Position numbers and translations under genes: made by a program
Shown here: piece after piece, positions 1 through 9,228 of the stretch
Layout: each line of letters begins with the position of its first letter
How positions within the stretch are numbered: position 1 is the first letter of the stretch
The notes under the pieces: generated by a model
Database searches by the model: none
Seen by the model: the letters and a program-made list of their open reading frames with translations, nothing else
What the model was told of the DNA's origin: nothing
Source: Solwaraspora sp. WMMD792
GTDB taxonomy: Bacteria > Actinomycetota > Actinomycetes > Mycobacteriales > Micromonosporaceae
Direction of reading: 5' to 3'
DNA length: 64,000 bases
NCBI RefSeq assembly: GCF_029626105.1
Contig: NZ_JARUBH010000009.1
Coordinates: 5,022,001-5,086,000 of the forward strand

Positions 1-507
1 GGACGGCTCGACCGTTGCCGGCTCACGATCGTCGATGGTCGGGCCGTCGCCGCGCCCGAACGCCGCGTCGATCTCCGGGCCGGCCGCGAAACCCGGGTCG
101 TCGAACCCGGGGGTATCGAACCCGGAGGTGTCGAACCCTGGACCGTCCGGCGGCGCGGTGTCGAGCCCGGGATCGTCAAGGTCCGGGCCGTCGAACGCCG
201 GATCATCCGGCATCGCAGCGTCGAACGCCGGGGCCGGAGCCGTGGCGAGCAGGTCGAGCGGCGAGGCCAGATCATCCGGTACGGTGCCGTCGCCGCCGAC
301 CTGGCTGTGCGCCGTGACGAACGGGGCCAGATGCTCGGCCACCTCAGCCGGGGCGGTGTCCGCGTAGCTGACCACGGCCTGCGCCAGCAACTCCGGGGGA
401 AGGTCCGCGTAGCCGTTGGCATCGAGCACGGCGGCGACGTCGCTGTGGGCTGCGGCGTCGCCGGGCAGCCCAGCGAAGATCTCGTGCAGGGATCGCGCCG
501 GTGCCAT
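1..507 (-). CDS. Hypothetical protein with Asp/Gly/Phe repeats, 3' part cut by window edge
   Basis: The minus frame opens at an ATG at 505-507 and stays open to base 1, so only the first 169 codons are present. The N-terminal 70 residues are ordinary and Ala-rich (begins MAPARSLHEIFAGLPGD). From about residue 95 the protein becomes acidic and repetitive, with short units of the type PGFDTS-GFDTP-GFDDP-GFA alternating with DDP motifs. No family is recognised and no signal peptide or membrane segment is seen. The repeat-rich frame has GC-rich third positions, whereas the rightward frames over it are arginine/serine-rich shadows. The product could be a scaffold or the N-terminal region of a longer envelope or signalling protein; this cannot be decided here. 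Confidence 0.7.
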   Translation of the reverse strand, partial: MAPARSLHEIFAGLPGDAAAHSDVAAVLDANGYADLPPELLAQAVVSYADTAPAEVAEHLAPFVTAHSQVGGDGTVPDDLASPLDLLATAPAPAFDAAMPDDPAFDGPDLDDPGLDTAPPDGPGFDTSGFDTPGFDDPGFAAGPEIDAAFGRGDGPTIDDREPATVEPS

Positions 508-581
508 GTAACCACTGTAAGAAGAGCACCACCCGGACCGGCAAGGGGGACATCCCCGCACCGCCCCCTAACCTGAGACGG

Positions 582-1484
582 TCAGGACGTCACGTCCTTG
601 CGGGTGAACCGCCAGAACGTCAACGACAGGAAGACCGTGGCGTACGCCAGCGCCGACACGCAGCCGCGTACCACGTCGTCGGTCTGCATCGGGGTCGACA
701 GCAGCCCCAGCCAGGCGGTGCTGAAATGGGTCGGCAGGAAGTCGCGCAGCACGCCCAGCGCGGTGATCTGGTCCAGGATGCTGGACAGGATCCACAGCAG
801 CACCGCACCGCCGACCGCGCCGAGCGCCGCGTCGGTCGACACCGACAGCAGGAACGCCAGCGACGCCACGATCAGCAGCACCACCGCCAGGTAGCCGAGG
901 ATGCCGAGCAGCCGCAGCGTGCCCTCCCCGGCCGGGATTTCGGCGGCCACCGTCGAACGCAGCGGCGACCAGCCGTACCGCAGGGTGCCGACCAGCAGCG
1001 CGGTCGCGGCCAGGACCAGGATCGACAACCCGGAGTACGCCAACGCGGCGGCCAGCTTCACCGCCAGCAGCCGGGCCCGGGGCACCGGCACGGCCAGCAG
1101 GTAGCGCAGACTCCCCCAACTCGCTTCGCTGGCCACCGTGTCGCCGCAGAACAACGCCACCGCCACCACCAGCAGAAATGTCGACGACACGAAGATGGTG
1201 AACAGGGCGAAGTTCAACCCGCCGGTGGTGGCCAGCTCGACCAGGCTGGCGAACTCGCCACCGCCGTTGTCGTCGTCGCCGTCGTCGAACTCGAAGGCGA
1301 TCAGCACGATCAACGGCAGCAGCACCATGAAGCCCAGGGTCAGCTGGGTGCGGCGGCGGGCCGCCTGGCGGCGTACCTCGGCCCAGAACGGCAAGGTGGC
1401 GCGGGCCCGGTAGCCGGCGGCGGCGCCGGACTGGTCGACCGGCCGGTCCGGCTGTCGCACGTCCGGTGATTCGACGGTAGCCAT
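582..1484 (-). CDS. ABC transporter permease (exporter type)
   Basis: 300 residues starting MATVESPDVRQPDRP. The N-terminal 45 residues are cytoplasmic, followed by about six hydrophobic segments (first near 48-63, then clusters near 95-115, 140-165, 195-215, 225-245 and 270-290). An acidic Asp/Gly-rich stretch follows the first segment. This is the ABC-2-type permease layout. Its ATG overlaps the TGA of the upstream hydrolase-ATPase gene by one base (TGATG), so translation is probably coupled and the two form one transporter. Substrate unknown; ABC-2 exporters with BcrA-like ATPases often move lipids, peptides or antibiotics. Confidence 0.85.
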   Translation of the reverse strand: MATVESPDVRQPDRPVDQSGAAAGYRARATLPFWAEVRRQAARRRTQLTLGFMVLLPLIVLIAFEFDDGDDDNGGGEFASLVELATTGGLNFALFTIFVSSTFLLVVAVALFCGDTVASEASWGSLRYLLAVPVPRARLLAVKLAAALAYSGLSILVLAATALLVGTLRYGWSPLRSTVAAEIPAGEGTLRLLGILGYLAVVLLIVASLAFLLSVSTDAALGAVGGAVLLWILSSILDQITALGVLRDFLPTHFSTAWLGLLSTPMQTDDVVRGCVSALAYATVFLSLTFWRFTRKDVTS

Positions 1485-4366
1485 CAGCGGTCCCCGCTTC
1501 CCCGTGAGTTCTCGCCGACCAGGGCGAGGAAGGCGTCCTCCAGCCGACGGCGGGGCACCACCCGGTCCACCGCCACCCCGGCCCGGACCAGCTCCGCGAC
1601 CACCTCGCTGCGCGGCGTACCGTCGACGTCGACGATCAGCCCGCCGTTGTCGGCGGCGACGGTACGCACCCCGGCCAGCCGGTTCAGCACCGCTTCGGCG
1701 GCGGTCACGTCGGAGACGTCGAACTGCACGCTCGGCGAATCCCCGACGATGTCGTCGACCGGCCCGGCGGCCACGATCCGGCCCTTGTTGACCACCACCG
1801 CGTGGGTGCAGGTCTGCTCGACCTCGGCGAGCAGATGGCTGGAGACCAGCACCGCCCGCCCGCCGGTGGCGTACCGCTTGAGCACCCGGCGCATCTCGGC
1901 GATCTGCGGCGGGTCCAGCCCGTCGGTCGGTTCGTCGAGCACCAGCAGCTCCGGCAGCCCGAGCATGGCCTGGGCGATGGCCAGCCGTTGGCGCATCCCG
2001 TGGCTGTAGTTGCGGATCCTGCGGTGGACCGAATCCCCCAGCCCGGCGATCGCCAACGCCTCGTCGAAGTGCGCGTCGGCCGCCGGGCGTCCGGTGGCCC
2101 GCCAGTACGCCCGCAGGTTGTCGATGCCGGACAGGTGCGGCAGGAACCCGGGCCCTTCGACGAGTGACCCGATCCGCGACAGCACCGGCGCACCGGGCAC
2201 CAGCCGGTGGCCGAAGACCAGGATCTCGCCACGGGTCGGCTGGGTCAGCCCCATCAGCACCCGCAGGGTGGTGGTCTTGCCCGCCCCGTTCGGCCCGAGC
2301 AGGCCGACGACCTGGCCGCGTTCGACGGTGAAGTCGACCCGCTCGACCGCGACGAACCCGTCCGCGTACTCCTTGCGCAGGTCCCGCACGACCAGCGGGG
2401 TCTGCGCGTGCGCGGCGTCGACGGTGTGGTCGGTGCGCCGCTGCCGCAGCCGCACCACGGCGAGGACCACGACCAGTCCGACGACGATCGCGGCGACCAG
2501 CCCGGCGAGCACCCAGCGCCACAGCGCCGCCGAGGTGGCGATCGGTTCACCGGCCACCTGTGGCAGGGCGACCGGCGCGCCGTCGGTGCCGGCGGCGTCG
2601 GTGCCCGCCCCGCCGATGCCGGAGCCGACCGCCACCGTGTAGACGGTCGGCTCGACCGGGGTGGCGTACGCCTGGTCCGAGGTGGCGACCACGATCCGCA
2701 GCCGGTTGCCGGCCTCGAACCGGTGCACGATCGCCGGCAGGGTCACCTCGACCGGTTGCGCCTGCGCGATGTCGGCCGGCAGGCCGGTCAGCCGTACCGG
2801 CGCGACCAGCCCACCGGGCAGGCTCATCGCACCGTCCGGGTCGACGTCGTACAGCTTGACGAACAGCACCGCCTCGCCGGTCGCCGACGCGGCCCGGACG
2901 GTCACCGTCGGCGCGCCGACCACGTCGACCGGCTCGGCCAGCGGCGCCGAGTCGAAGTGGCTGTGCTGGCCGGGCAGTTCGCTGACCAGACCACCGGCCA
3001 CGCCACCGAGCGCACCGGCCAGCCCGCCGGCCATCGGCAGCGAGGAGAGCGCCGCCGGGTTGCCGGCCGGTGGGTTGACGATCAACTGCGGCGGACCGTC
3101 GACGGTGACCGTCGTCGTTGCCGTGCCGGCGGTGCCGGGGTAGTCGGTGATCCGGTAGCCGGTGGCGACCAGTCCCCGGTCCATCGCGTCGAAGCCGGCG
3201 ATCCGCGACCAGGTGAAGCTGCCGCCCGGGGCCTCGCCGTCCCCGGCGACGTGGTGGTCCAGCCACTGCGCGGTGAGGAACTTCACCCGGTCCTGGTCGG
3301 TCTGCGGACCGCTGCCGCCGTCGTGGCCGCCGGTGTACCAGGCGACCCGCACCGGGGTGCCGTTCGCGGCGATGCCCCGGGCGTTGGCGTCGGCCTGGGC
3401 GAGCGGGAACAGCGTGTCCGCCGTGCCCTGGATCAGCAGCGTCGGCGCGGTGATCCGGTCCAGCACCCGGGCCGGGCTGGACCGCTGCAGCAACGCCACC
3501 GCCGCCGGGTCCCCCCGGCCGGTGGTGGCGATCCGCAGGTACGCGGCGCACACGTCGGCGGCGAACCGCCCGCACTGCGGGTCGAGCCCACCCGGATCGG
3601 ACGGCGTCGCCGGCCCGTCGGCACCGGTCGGTGCCCCCGGGCCGGCCGGGTCGGCCGGCATTCCCAACCCGCCGGCGGGTGCCCCGGCGCTGCCGAAGAA
3701 CAGCCCGGCCCAGCCCTTCTTGAACACCCCGTCGACCGGGTCGCCGCCGGTCGACTCCGGCAGGAACGCACCGGCCAGGTCGTTCCAGGTGATCATCGGC
3801 ACGATCGCGTCGACCCGGTCGTCGGCTGCGGCCAGCAGCAGCGCCAACGCGCCGCCGTACGAGCCGCCCACCACCCCGACCTGCGGGTCCCCGGCAGCGT
3901 CGGTACGCACCTCCGGGCGCTGCGCCAGCCAGTCGAGCAGCCGGGCGGCGTCGCGCACCTCGTGGTCGGGGCTGTTCAGGTGGATCTGCCCGCCGCTGGC
4001 ACCGAACCCGCGCGCCGAGTACGCCAGCACCGCGTACCCGAGAGTGGCCAACTCCTCGGCGTCGCCGGCAACCGACTGCTTGGACCCGCCGAAGCCGTGG
4101 GCGAGCAGCACCGCCGGCACCGGATCGGCCGCCGAGGCCGTCTCCGGCAGGTAGAACGTGGTGTCCAGGTCGACCGGCTGGGCACCGTCCGGGCCGGAGC
4201 GGACCGTGAGCCGCTGCTCGGTCACCGTGTACGGCACCGACTCGGGCCAGACCGCCCAGGTGACCACGCCGGCGACCAGGGCAAGCGCGAGCAGCCCGCC
4301 GGTCAGCCGCCGCTGGTTCGACCCGGGCAGGACCCGACGCAGCCGCGTGGACAAGGGAGTCGGCAT
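1484..4366 (-). CDS. Membrane-anchored alpha/beta hydrolase fused to ABC transporter ATPase
   Basis: 960 residues. A membrane segment near residues 22-41 is followed by an X-Pro peptidase/CocE-like alpha/beta hydrolase (LLAHGFGG near 87-94; nucleophile elbow GGSYGG with Ser about 169) and a jelly-roll-like region containing VLFVKLYDVD. A second membrane segment lies near 605-630. The last 310 residues are an ABC ATPase with Walker A GPNGAGKTTT, signature SHGMRQR, Walker B LLVLDEPTDGLDP and a switch His. The predicted topology puts the hydrolase outside and the ATPase inside. The start MPTPLST is chosen because the frame further upstream runs antisense into the AAA ATPase gene. It forms an operon with the permease at 582-1484. 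The hydrolase may process or sense the transported compound (inference). Confidence 0.85.
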   Translation of the reverse strand: MPTPLSTRLRRVLPGSNQRRLTGGLLALALVAGVVTWAVWPESVPYTVTEQRLTVRSGPDGAQPVDLDTTFYLPETASAADPVPAVLLAHGFGGSKQSVAGDAEELATLGYAVLAYSARGFGASGGQIHLNSPDHEVRDAARLLDWLAQRPEVRTDAAGDPQVGVVGGSYGGALALLLAAADDRVDAIVPMITWNDLAGAFLPESTGGDPVDGVFKKGWAGLFFGSAGAPAGGLGMPADPAGPGAPTGADGPATPSDPGGLDPQCGRFAADVCAAYLRIATTGRGDPAAVALLQRSSPARVLDRITAPTLLIQGTADTLFPLAQADANARGIAANGTPVRVAWYTGGHDGGSGPQTDQDRVKFLTAQWLDHHVAGDGEAPGGSFTWSRIAGFDAMDRGLVATGYRITDYPGTAGTATTTVTVDGPPQLIVNPPAGNPAALSSLPMAGGLAGALGGVAGGLVSELPGQHSHFDSAPLAEPVDVVGAPTVTVRAASATGEAVLFVKLYDVDPDGAMSLPGGLVAPVRLTGLPADIAQAQPVEVTLPAIVHRFEAGNRLRIVVATSDQAYATPVEPTVYTVAVGSGIGGAGTDAAGTDGAPVALPQVAGEPIATSAALWRWVLAGLVAAIVVGLVVVLAVVRLRQRRTDHTVDAAHAQTPLVVRDLRKEYADGFVAVERVDFTVERGQVVGLLGPNGAGKTTTLRVLMGLTQPTRGEILVFGHRLVPGAPVLSRIGSLVEGPGFLPHLSGIDNLRAYWRATGRPAADAHFDEALAIAGLGDSVHRRIRNYSHGMRQRLAIAQAMLGLPELLVLDEPTDGLDPPQIAEMRRVLKRYATGGRAVLVSSHLLAEVEQTCTHAVVVNKGRIVAAGPVDDIVGDSPSVQFDVSDVTAAEAVLNRLAGVRTVAADNGGLIVDVDGTPRSEVVAELVRAGVAVDRVVPRRRLEDAFLALVGENSRGSGDR

Positions 4367-4441
4367 GCGCCACACGGTACGGCCACCGCCCGCCGGCCGG
4401 CTGTGAACCCTCTCAGCTGTGGCGGTGGATAGGCTCGGCGG

Positions 4442-6682
4442 GTGGCCGACCCCGAACTGACCCTGACCGCGAGCCTGCGGCCCGCCGCGTTGGACGCCCG
4501 CCGGGGCATCGTCCGACTGCACCCGGAGGTGCTGGCCGCGCTCGGCGTCACCGCCGGCACGCCGGTGCGGCTGACCGGGCGACGCAGCACCGCCGGGGTC
4601 GCGGCCCGCGCCGAGGCCGGCGCCAGCCGCGCCCTGCTGTACGCCGACGACCTGACCCTGGGCAACCTCGGTGTCCGCGACGGCGGTCAGGTGACCGTGG
4701 CCCCGGCACCGGAGACAGCCGCCCGCCGGCTGACCCTGGACGGACCGGTCGAGATCGTCGCGGTGGTCAGCCCGGAGATGCTGCGGCTGGCCCTGCTCGG
4801 CAAGGTGGTCACCGCCGGTGACGACGTGTCGCTGCTGCCGCAGGACGTCTTCTCCGACTCGGCGCACCGCGGCCTGATGGAGGCGGCCCGGCGCAGTCTC
4901 GCCAACGTCGTCGGGTACGCCTGGACCAGCACCCTGCTGACGGTCACCGACGCCGAGCCGGCCGACCCGGCCCGGACCGGGGACCCGGTGCTGGTCACGA
5001 TGGACACCGTGGTGGCCTGGCGGCACGGGCCGGCCACCCACGGGTCGTCCGGGGAGGAGGTCCGCCCGGCCGGGCCGGTGTCGCCGGCACCGGCACCGGA
5101 CTTCGTCGACGAGCCGGCACCCAACCTGGACGACCTGCCCGGCCTGCGGGCCCAGGCACACGAGTTGACCGAACTGCTCGACCTCGGCTTCCACCATCGG
5201 GAGGTACTGGACCGGCTGGGCACCACCGTGTCGCTCGGCGTACTGCTCAGCGGGCCGGCCGGGTCCGGCAAGTCGGCGCTGGTCCGTGCGGTCGCCGCCG
5301 ACCTGGACGCCCGGGTGGAGACGCTCTGGGCACCGGAGCTCGCCGCGCTCACCAACGACGCTGCGGCGCGGCGGCTGCGGCGGGCCGCCGAGTCGGTACG
5401 CCGTGGTGACGCCGCGGTGCTGCTGATCGCCGACGTCGACGCGATCGCGCCCCGCGACGAGCCGGGTCCGTTGTCGACCGTGTTCCGGCAGCTGCTGGCC
5501 GAGACGGTGGCCGCCGGGGCGGCGGTGGTCTGCACCACCAGCCACCCGGAGGCGCTGGACCCCGGGTTGCGCGGCCCGGACCTGCTCGCCGTGCAGGTCG
5601 CGGTGCCGCTGCCGGACGCCGCGATGCGTCGGGAACAGCTGGCCGTGCTGACCCGGGGCATGCCGCTGGAGGACGACGTCCGGCTCGACGACGTCGCCGG
5701 GCGTACCCCCGGATTCGTCGCCGCCGACCTGGCCGCGCTGGCCCGCGAAGCTGGCGTACGGGCGGCGCTGCGGCAGAAGTCGGCGGAGACGCCGATGGTG
5801 GCCGCCGCCGACTTCGAAGCCGCGCTGGAGGTGGTCCGGCCCACCTCGATGGCGACGTCCACGCTGGAGCTGGCGCGGGTGACGCTGGACGACGTCGGCG
5901 ACATGGCCGAGGTCAAGCAGATGCTGACCGAATCGGTGCTCTGGCCGTTGACCTACCCGGACACCTTCGCCCGGTTGGGTGTGCAGCCGCCGCGCGGGGT
6001 GCTGCTCTACGGTCCGCCGGGCTGCGGAAAGACGTTCCTGGTGACCGCGCTGGCCGGCACCGGCAAGGCGAACGTGCTGTCGGTCAAGGGCGCCGAGCTG
6101 CTGTCGAAGTGGGTCGGGGAGAGCGAACGGGCGGTCCGCGAACTGTTCCGCCGGGCCCGCGAGGCGGCACCGACCCTGGTGTTCCTGGACGAAGTGGACG
6201 CCCTGGCCCCGGTGCGTGGCCAGGCGTCCGACGGCGGCACCACCGACCGGGTGGTGGCCGCGCTGCTCACCGAGCTGGACGGGGTCGAGGCGCTGCGCAA
6301 CGTCGTGGTGATCGGTGCGACGAACCGGCCGGACCTGGTCGACCCGGCGCTGCTGCGGCCGGGCCGGCTGGAGCGACTGGTGTACGTACCGCCGCCGGAC
6401 GGTGCCGCGCGCACCGAGATCCTCAAGGCGGCGGCGAAGTCGGTGCCGCTCGCCGACGACGTGGACCTGACCGAGCTCGCCGGGTCGTTGGACGGCTTCT
6501 CAGCGGCGGACTGCGCCGCGCTGGTCCGTGAGTCGGCACTGGCCGCGATGCGGGAGTCGTTGGAGGCGTCGTCGGTGACCGCCGCGCACGTGGCGGCGGC
6601 CCGGGATCGGATCCGGCCGTCGCTGGACCCGGCCCAGGTGGCTTGGCTGGCCGCGTACGCCGAACAGCAGTCCGCCCGGTAG
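4442..6682 (+). CDS. CDC48/VCP-like AAA ATPase with two AAA domains
   Basis: 746 residues from a GTG start. The N-terminal 190 residues resemble the CDC48 double-psi-barrel N domain (begins ADPELTLTASLRPA and includes GIVRLHPEVLAALGV). The first AAA domain has GPAGSGKSAL near residue 270, but its Walker B reads LLIADVD, with Asp where the catalytic Glu is usual, so it may be weak. The second AAA domain has GPPGCGKTF near 523, Walker B LVFLDEVDAL, and the sensor/arginine-finger region ATNRPDLVDPALLRPGR. The family unfolds protein substrates as hexamers. TAGGCT at 4430-4435 lies six bases before the GTG, suggesting a leaderless transcript. It is divergent from the hydrolase-ABC operon across only 75 bases. 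Confidence 0.92.
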   Translation: MADPELTLTASLRPAALDARRGIVRLHPEVLAALGVTAGTPVRLTGRRSTAGVAARAEAGASRALLYADDLTLGNLGVRDGGQVTVAPAPETAARRLTLDGPVEIVAVVSPEMLRLALLGKVVTAGDDVSLLPQDVFSDSAHRGLMEAARRSLANVVGYAWTSTLLTVTDAEPADPARTGDPVLVTMDTVVAWRHGPATHGSSGEEVRPAGPVSPAPAPDFVDEPAPNLDDLPGLRAQAHELTELLDLGFHHREVLDRLGTTVSLGVLLSGPAGSGKSALVRAVAADLDARVETLWAPELAALTNDAAARRLRRAAESVRRGDAAVLLIADVDAIAPRDEPGPLSTVFRQLLAETVAAGAAVVCTTSHPEALDPGLRGPDLLAVQVAVPLPDAAMRREQLAVLTRGMPLEDDVRLDDVAGRTPGFVAADLAALAREAGVRAALRQKSAETPMVAAADFEAALEVVRPTSMATSTLELARVTLDDVGDMAEVKQMLTESVLWPLTYPDTFARLGVQPPRGVLLYGPPGCGKTFLVTALAGTGKANVLSVKGAELLSKWVGESERAVRELFRRAREAAPTLVFLDEVDALAPVRGQASDGGTTDRVVAALLTELDGVEALRNVVVIGATNRPDLVDPALLRPGRLERLVYVPPPDGAARTEILKAAAKSVPLADDVDLTELAGSLDGFSAADCAALVRESALAAMRESLEASSVTAAHVAAARDRIRPSLDPAQVAWLAAYAEQQSAR

Positions 6683-6714
6683 GGACGGTCGCACCCACCT
6701 GTCGGCGCGCTGGA

Positions 6715-7278
6715 TCAGCCCGCCAGGTCGGTGGTGAACGCCTCGTCCAGCCAGAACCGGGCGTGCACCTGGCCCTGCTCGACCCCGATGATCGCGCCGC
6801 ACCGGCGCAGCAGGTTGATCGCCGACCGGTTGGCCGGTGTGGTCCGGGCAATGACCAGGTGGGCGCCGAGCCGGACCGCTTCGTCCAGCACCGCGCGCAG
6901 TGCGGCGGAGCCGACCCCCCGCCCGCGGGCGGACCGGCCGAGCCAGATGCCGGTCTCCACGACGGAAGGGGTGTCGAGCCGGCTGAGCCGGATGCCGCCG
7001 ACCACGTCCCCGCCGATGGTGATCGCGTAGACGATGGTGCCGGCGGGCCCGAACTGCCCGCCGCCGAAGTGGGACCGGTAGAACGTACGAAAGGCGTCCC
7101 GGCGGGCGGCGGTCCAACCGGCCGGGCCGGGCACCGGCGGCATCACCTCACCCGGCTCGGCTTCGGCCACGGCGGCGGAGAGCAACGGCTCCAACAGGTC
7201 GTCGCTCATCGGGGTCAACCGCACGTCGTGCCGCACGGCGGTAGTCTCCCAGGCCGGTGCCGACTCCGCCTTACTCAT
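6715..7278 (-). CDS. GNAT family N-acetyltransferase
   Basis: 187 residues. The acetyl-CoA loop is visible as GRSARGRGVGSAALRAVL (Q/RxxGxG/A pattern) around residues 132-149, preceded by the beta4 strand VVETGIWLG and followed by the NRSAINLLRRCG helix typical of the family's last third. GNAT enzymes transfer acetyl from acetyl-CoA to an amine; the acceptor (small molecule, antibiotic or protein N terminus) cannot be told. It converges on the AAA ATPase gene with a 32-base gap. Confidence 0.85.
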   Translation of the reverse strand: MSKAESAPAWETTAVRHDVRLTPMSDDLLEPLLSAAVAEAEPGEVMPPVPGPAGWTAARRDAFRTFYRSHFGGGQFGPAGTIVYAITIGGDVVGGIRLSRLDTPSVVETGIWLGRSARGRGVGSAALRAVLDEAVRLGAHLVIARTTPANRSAINLLRRCGAIIGVEQGQVHARFWLDEAFTTDLAG

Positions 7279-7440
7279 TCCGCACCTCCCGTCTACCCAG
7301 CTACCGGCCCCTGGGACGGATATTTGCTCAGTTCCGGCGCTGCCGAAACGGCCTTCGGGACACCGGTCACCCGTCGGCCGGCGGCCCCGATCCAGCCCGC
7401 CAGCTGTTGTCCCAGCTCAGTACGCATCGACCGGACCGGA

Positions 7441-8355
7441 TCAGCCGGTATCGAACAGGCAAAATATCGCCGTGGCGTCGTCGTGCCGCTTGTGACCGGT
7501 CGACCGATCCGGCTCGGCGTTCTCGGCGGCCCGTACCTGGCGGATCAACTCGGCCGACCCGGCCTCGGCGAGCAGCTCCATCAGCTGCGGCCAGCCGTAC
7601 AGCCCGAACCGTTCGACGGCCCGCGACGCCCCGTCGCTGAGCAACGCCGCCCGGGTGATCCGGCCCGGTCCGGTCAGCGGCAGGGTGCCGCAGAGCGCCC
7701 GGTCGGCCGCGGCCGGGTCGGCGGCGGCCACCCAGTAGCCGTCCGGCTGGTTCATCCACTGCCGCTGCCACCGTACGGCCCGGCGGTATCTGTGCTGTGG
7801 GTCGTCGGTGGCCGGCGGATCGTGCTGACCGCGCAGCCTGGCCATGGTGTCGGCCAACCGGTTGTCGGCCACCACACCGACCTGCCCGGCCGCTTCGAAG
7901 ACCAGTGGACTGTCACACAGCACCAGATAGTCCAGGTGTCCACCGGACCGGCGCAGCAGGCACACCGTGGCCGACGGGGTGCCCGGGTGGTCCACGTCGC
8001 AGGTGGCCGCGTGGTCGTCGCGGACCGCCCGGATCGCCTCGGCGAGCAACCCGGCCAGCGGCGCGGCCGGCGTTGCGGCGCTGGCCAGCCCGAGCCGGGC
8101 GGCGAGCCGGCGTACGTACCAGGCCGGCCCATGGCTGCAGCCGGTGTCGAAGCCGGCGGGCGCGGTGGCGCCGTCCAGCACGCCGACCAGGTCTCCGTAC
8201 TGCAGGATCTGGTCCTCGTTGTCCGATTGTCCGGGCGCGGCGACCGAGCAGGCGTCGACCCGCATCGTCGGCAGGCCGGCCGGCAGGGCCGACGCCCGGC
8301 TCGTCACCGCCGGCACCGGAGTCGGTCGGGAATCACCCTGAGCATCTCTCACCAA
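7441..8355 (-). CDS. PP2C-like protein phosphatase domain protein
   Basis: 304 residues if the TTG at 8355 is used; a GTG one codon later and an ATG at codon 31 (MRVDACSVAAPG) are alternatives. PP2C hallmarks are present: NEDQ near residues 46-49, GVLDGAT near 58-64, LLSDGAS in the C-terminal third, and a terminal DDATAIF. These supply the metal-binding Asp residues of Mn/Mg-dependent Ser/Thr phosphatases. The spacing is looser than in classical PP2C and a WxxQWMNQPDGYW insertion is present, so the substrate range may differ. It stands alone, with 85-160 base gaps on both sides. Confidence 0.7.
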   Translation of the reverse strand: MVRDAQGDSRPTPVPAVTSRASALPAGLPTMRVDACSVAAPGQSDNEDQILQYGDLVGVLDGATAPAGFDTGCSHGPAWYVRRLAARLGLASAATPAAPLAGLLAEAIRAVRDDHAATCDVDHPGTPSATVCLLRRSGGHLDYLVLCDSPLVFEAAGQVGVVADNRLADTMARLRGQHDPPATDDPQHRYRRAVRWQRQWMNQPDGYWVAAADPAAADRALCGTLPLTGPGRITRAALLSDGASRAVERFGLYGWPQLMELLAEAGSAELIRQVRAAENAEPDRSTGHKRHDDATAIFCLFDTG

Positions 8356-8467
8356 CTCTCGGAATCCGGTCCGTCACCGACGGTAGCTTGACCGGTAGGT
8401 GGGTGTCGAGGATCGCGGGCCGCGCGGCGCACGTGACACCGGCGCCCGGGACACAGGGGGACCACAG

Positions 8468-8680
8468 ATGTTGCGTCAACTGCACGAGAAGGGCCTGCGG
8501 GCCGAACACATGTACGCCGCCGGCATCGCCAGCATCGGGATCTCGTTCACCAGCTGGGTGCTGTCCAAGCGGTTCGAGGCGGCGGGCGTCGACCGGGCCG
8601 ACCGGTGGGGCATCTTCATCGGCGAGTGGGCGCCGACGTTCATCGCGCTCGGCAACGGGCTCAAAATGTACGAGAAGTAG
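8468..8680 (+). CDS. Small hypothetical protein, probably membrane-associated
   Basis: 70 residues (begins MLRQLHEKGLRAEHMYAAG). The ATG at 8468 follows a GGGGGA ribosome-binding site at 8456-8461. Residues 18-35 (AAGIASIGISFTSWVL) and 50-65 are moderately hydrophobic. No family or motif is recognised. An in-frame start at 8399 exists but lacks a comparable ribosome-binding site. Function unknown. Confidence 0.6.
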   Translation: MLRQLHEKGLRAEHMYAAGIASIGISFTSWVLSKRFEAAGVDRADRWGIFIGEWAPTFIALGNGLKMYEK

Positions 8681-8731
8681 ACCGACCCGCGCCGACGGGC
8701 CGATCCGACCGGCCCGCCCCGGCGGACCGGC

Positions 8732-9175
8732 TCAGCCGCGCCGGGCCCGCGACCTGGCGGCCCGCAACCGGCGGAGCCGGGCCACCAGCACCGGTTCGAC
8801 GGCCAGCGCGGCCGGGTTGTCCAGCAACTGGTTGAGCAGCTGGTAGTAGCGGGTGGCGGAAAGACCGAAGGTGTCCCGGATCGACTGTTCCTTGGCGCCA
8901 GCGTGTTTCCACCACTGCCGTTCGAAGTCGAGGATCCGCTGCTCACGCTCGGTCAGCCCGGTCGTGGCCGGACCGGCGGCAGCCGTACCGCTGACAGTGT
9001 CGGCGGCGACCGGCTCGGTGCCGGCGTCGTCGTACCCGTCGACGTCGGCTGGCTCGGTGCGTTGCCGGGGAACGCCGGCCGTCGTCCGGGGGACCGACCC
9101 GGCGCCCGGTCCGGTCCGGGGTTCGTCAGCAGCCGGCACCTCACCAGGGTAATCGCCCACCCGGCGGGTACGCAT
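8732..9175 (-). CDS. DUF3263 domain protein
   Basis: 147 residues from an ATG. The C-terminal 80 residues match the actinobacterial DUF3263 family: LTEREQRILDFERQWWKHAG, AKEQSIRDTFGLSATRYYQ, then a basic RLRRLRAARSRARR tail. The pattern resembles a short helix-turn-helix, so DNA binding is plausible but unproven for this copy. The N-terminal 65 residues are Pro/Ala/Asp-rich and probably disordered. It lies downstream, in the same direction, of the ABC exporter genes ending at 9229, with a 53-base gap. Confidence 0.8.
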   Translation of the reverse strand: MRTRRVGDYPGEVPAADEPRTGPGAGSVPRTTAGVPRQRTEPADVDGYDDAGTEPVAADTVSGTAAAGPATTGLTEREQRILDFERQWWKHAGAKEQSIRDTFGLSATRYYQLLNQLLDNPAALAVEPVLVARLRRLRAARSRARRG

Positions 9176-9228
9176 CCGCCGGTTTGCGCGGATCCGGCGT
9201 GTCGGCCGGCGGACGCCGGCACCCCGAC

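Noticed and set aside
4367-5545. Leftward open frame extending the hydrolase-ABC gene upstream
   Set aside because: It is antisense to the clear AAA ATPase gene, and its sequence is His/Arg/Gly-rich shadow text; the membrane segment after MPTPLST marks the real start.
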